Part shown: piece by piece, positions 7,314-9,524 of the stretch
Layout of the letters: each line of letters starts with the position of its first letter
Numbering within the stretch: position 1 is the stretch's first letter
Origin: JBDHZU01 sp039812085
GTDB lineage: Bacteria; Actinomycetota; Actinomycetes; S36-B12; UBA10799
Reading direction: 5' to 3'
NCBI GenBank assembly: GCA_039812085.1
Contig: JBDHZU010000073.1
Span: 1-9,524, forward strand
Length of the DNA stretch: 9,524 nucleotides
Position numbers and translations under genes: made by a program
Notes under the pieces: generated by a model
Seen by the model: only the letters and a program-made list of their open reading frames with translations
What the model was told of the DNA's origin: nothing
The model's database searches: none

Positions 7314-8696
7314 GTGCTCGTGACAGATTCTGGCGACGAACAAGCCCGGCGTGCGCAACGCACGTTGGTCGATCACTTGGTGCTGGGCGGACTAAAGTCG
7401 TGGGCAAGTGAACCAAGTCGAGTCCAGCTTGCGCCATTGACCTTGGTGTTCGGACGTAACTCCGCAGGTAAGTCGTCACTGATTTCGACCCTGACATTGT
7501 TACGGCAAACGTTGGCATCCGAACGTCCCTTCGAGCTGCGGACAAGGGGCGATTTTGCGGATGTGGGTTCCTTCCGCCTCGCGGTACACGACCACGATGT
7601 GAGTGAACCCATCAGCTTGGGGATCGGATTCACCGCTGTCGACGAAGACGCGGTCGGATTGTTATCCGCAGACACCCTGCGTGAATTGTCCTTTTCCTAC
7701 ACCTGGAACGACGACACTGATCGACCCGGACCCACCACTTTCTCGGCAGACCTTGGGGGATATCGGGCAAGTTTCAAACTGGATTCGCACGGCCGTTACG
7801 ACGCGGAAACTGAAGACACGCAATGGCGAGATTTCATGCGCTCACTGGTCGTGGCCCGAGAAGTGCTCCCGCCACTTACGCATGTCACGGAACGCAACGT
7901 AGTTCGTCCAACGATGAGCGACCGTCCGGCCGATCAAGTGGTGGCTGATCCGTTGGCAGCGGTTCGTCTTGCTCTATCTGCCCAGTTGAACTCAGAACTC
8001 AATGACGTTCTCTCCCGAATCGCATACCTCGGTCCAATTCGGGCCCGGCCGGAAGGGACCGACCGAGTGGGCACCCTCGCGCACTATTACGTCGGTCCCG
8101 AAGGGGAACACACCACAGCAGTGCTGTTCGACGACGATGAACTGCTGGCGTCAGTCAACGATTGGTTCGATCGGCTCGGAATCGGATACCGCATCAAGAT
8201 CGTGGCACCGTCCTCAGAAGATGTGCGGATGACGGCTGGCGACTTTGCCGTCATGGGACTGGTCGACACTCGTGACGACACTCCCACGCTGGTTTCGCCC
8301 CGTGCGGTTGGTTATGGCATTAGTCAGATCACGCCGGTCGTCGTGCAAGCGTTGATGTCCAAGCGGGGACTGGTCATCATCGAGCAACCGGAAGTTCACA
8401 TCCATCCTGGTTTGCAAGCCAAGGTCGGCGATTTGCTCATCCATTCCATCCACGAACGCAAGAACCAAGTGTTGGTGGAGACGCATTCAGAGCACCTAGT
8501 GCTCCGTCTATTGCGACGAGTGCGAGAGGGAGTGTTGCACCCAGACGATCTGGCGATTCTGTATGTCGATGTGCTGGCGGATGGCGACGCATATGTGCGT
8601 CGATTGGATGTGGACTCCAGTGGCGAACTAGTGGAGGGCTGGCCAGGAGGCTTCTTCGATGAGCGCCTGGAAGAAGTGCTGGGACAAAGCTGGTGA
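7314..8696 (+). CDS. ABC/OLD-like AAA ATPase with C-terminal DUF3696 domain
   Basis: A cytosolic ATPase of the AAA_15/AAA_21 group (SMC/RecF/OLD-like head), about 460 aa. In order, numbered from GTG 7314: an opening strand LVLGGLKSW, the counterpart of the LxxFKSF start of such proteins; Walker A GRNSAGKSS with K53; the signature-like GYGISQ at 334-338; Walker B with catalytic acid in VIIEQPEVHIHP (E357, E360); the H-switch ETHSEH with H391; and a DUF3696 tail with REGVLHPDDLAILYV and GWPGGFFDERLEEVLG. The frame is open back to 7065, but that part lies antisense to the acyltransferase and looks non-coding. GTG 7314, GTG 7320 or TTG 7365 are all possible starts. The next gene overlaps its stop by 4 nt. 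Such ATPases often energise or gate a partner effector in bacterial conflict systems, for example OLD, PtuA of Septu and AAA_15-type retron partners; that role is inferred here. Confidence 0.87.
   Translation: MLVTDSGDEQARRAQRTLVDHLVLGGLKSWASEPSRVQLAPLTLVFGRNSAGKSSLISTLTLLRQTLASERPFELRTRGDFADVGSFRLAVHDHDVSEPISLGIGFTAVDEDAVGLLSADTLRELSFSYTWNDDTDRPGPTTFSADLGGYRASFKLDSHGRYDAETEDTQWRDFMRSLVVAREVLPPLTHVTERNVVRPTMSDRPADQVVADPLAAVRLALSAQLNSELNDVLSRIAYLGPIRARPEGTDRVGTLAHYYVGPEGEHTTAVLFDDDELLASVNDWFDRLGIGYRIKIVAPSSEDVRMTAGDFAVMGLVDTRDDTPTLVSPRAVGYGISQITPVVVQALMSKRGLVIIEQPEVHIHPGLQAKVGDLLIHSIHERKNQVLVETHSEHLVLRLLRRVREGVLHPDDLAILYVDVLADGDAYVRRLDVDSSGELVEGWPGGFFDERLEEVLGQSW
8693..8696 (+). promoter_or_regulatory. 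GTGA stop-start overlap coupling ATPase and partner gene
   Basis: The GTG start of the partner gene shares bases with the TGA stop of the ATPase (GTGA). Upstream there is no strong Shine-Dalgarno, only GGGA at 8681-8684. The partner is therefore probably translated by termination-reinitiation, which fits two proteins made in fixed ratio. Confidence 0.7.
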
Positions 8697-9524
8697 GTAC
8701 CACCGCGCCGGAGACCACGGTCGTTGTGGACGTAGGAATTGATCCCAATGCGATCGTCGATCCGATCACCACAGCAGATCCCGCGTTGGGTCGACTCATT
8801 CACGAAGAATTGCTGGAAGCGCTTTGCGTACACGGCCGTCTGATCTTCCTCTCGACGCAAGAGCGGACGGAGTTTGTCCGCCGACTAAAGGAACTCCCGA
8901 GTTCACTGAGTAAGTTGTGGGAAACCTTGATTACCAGTGGGCGTATCCGACTTGAGGTTGTGGACGCGGAATCCACGGCCAGTATCGGGCAGGCAATTGA
9001 CGCTGACGAATTGGTGTCGCAGGTTGCTCAGCGCTTGGATCTGGTGCTGTTGGAGACTGATCATGCTCGCCAACTTGGGGTACCAACCGATGCGTTCAGC
9101 GCATTAGCGCCGGGGTCGTCGTTGGAGTTGGGTCGGGTGCCCACTGCCACGCGCACGCACGCTTTGGGTCATGCCCGCGAACTGCTCGACGCACCGATTC
9201 GAGTAGGGGACAACCGGGACGAGATTTGGCGAGATCGGTTCGCACCATTTGTCGACGTATGTAAGACCGTGATCATTTACGACCGTTATGCCGGAGTCGC
9301 TGCTGCCCGTCGATACCTCTATGACGATGAGGACCACAGTCGGGATGCCCTGACCTGGATGTTGGAACAGATCGCGGTGAAGAAGAAGCGCCGGGTTCGA
9401 CTTATCACTGCAGTGATGGAAGAAGACAACGGTCGGCCAATGGATGAACAGGTCATCGCCCAGGCGTTGCAGTCCCTGAGAGATTCATTGGGAAAGCGGA
9501 AGCTGAAACTCGATGTCGTGCTGG
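8693..9524 (+). CDS. Unrecognised partner protein of the ATPase, possible PIN-like N-terminus (partial, runs off window)
   Basis: An open frame of 277 codons from GTG 8693 with no stop before the window end. GTG overlaps the ATPase stop as GTGA, so translation is coupled. I do not recognise a named family. Residues 9-130 suggest an alternating alpha/beta layout: strand TVVVDVG with D13, strand RLIFLS then QERTEF (E57, E60), acidic IDADE (D103, D105, E106), and strand LVLLETD with D123 followed by HARQLGVP. This D-E-D-D order resembles PIN-like nucleases, a weak hypothesis. Residues 190-241 read strand-DRY-helix-strand (CKTVIIYDRYAG to VRLITAV), somewhat like PLD-like C-terminal domains of the MIT_C type, also tentative. 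There is no signal peptide or membrane segment. Being next to a DUF3696 ATPase, it is the likely effector or sensor half of a two-gene module. Confidence 0.75.
   Translation, partial: MSTTAPETTVVVDVGIDPNAIVDPITTADPALGRLIHEELLEALCVHGRLIFLSTQERTEFVRRLKELPSSLSKLWETLITSGRIRLEVVDAESTASIGQAIDADELVSQVAQRLDLVLLETDHARQLGVPTDAFSALAPGSSLELGRVPTATRTHALGHARELLDAPIRVGDNRDEIWRDRFAPFVDVCKTVIIYDRYAGVAAARRYLYDDEDHSRDALTWMLEQIAVKKKRRVRLITAVMEEDNGRPMDEQVIAQALQSLRDSLGKRKLKLDVVL

Overview
The window looks like chromosomal DNA of an actinomycete (Actinomycetota). By eye it is moderately GC-rich, uses GTG starts, and has short intergenic gaps. Family content agrees: the phosphatase has the same EWDYG.YEG..TPQIRE core as I remember for M. 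tuberculosis Rv3214, there is a two-part membrane alpha/beta-hydrolase of the Abhydrolase_9 type, and a WS/DGAT acyltransferase. I cannot name a genus. GC seems lower than in most Mycobacteriales or Streptomyces, so an uncultured aquatic or soil lineage is possible. No rRNA, tRNA, insertion sequence, CRISPR array or integrase was seen, and no gene-free stretch exceeds about 110 bases.

Layout. (1) 56-1013, plus strand: a histidine phosphatase and a small VOC/glyoxalase-like protein, 19 nt apart, probably one operon. (2) 1055-2548, minus strand: a POT-family proton-coupled oligopeptide transporter, convergent with region 1. (3) 2549-2661: a divergent regulatory region with a 6-11-6 inverted repeat. 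(4) 2662-5846, plus strand: a membrane-anchored alpha/beta-hydrolase followed after 2 nt by a P-loop GTPase with a DUF697-like hydrophobic C-terminal domain. (5) 5852-7264, minus strand: a WS/DGAT acyltransferase, tail to tail with the GTPase across 5 nt. (6) 7314 to the window end, plus strand: an ABC/OLD-like AAA ATPase ending in a DUF3696 domain, overlapping by 4 nt (GTGA) a second gene that runs off the window and that I do not recognise as a named family.

Regions 1-5 look like ordinary housekeeping, transport and lipid metabolism, apart from the tight hydrolase-GTPase pair, which may work together at the membrane. Region 6 is the best candidate for an undescribed system. An SMC/ABC-type ATPase of the AAA_15/AAA_21-DUF3696 class, translationally coupled to a partner with a possible PIN-like N-terminal half and a C-terminal strand-DRY-helix-strand module, has the architecture of a two-gene conflict or defence cassette. 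That role is inference from architecture alone; the second gene is incomplete and nothing here shows defence activity.
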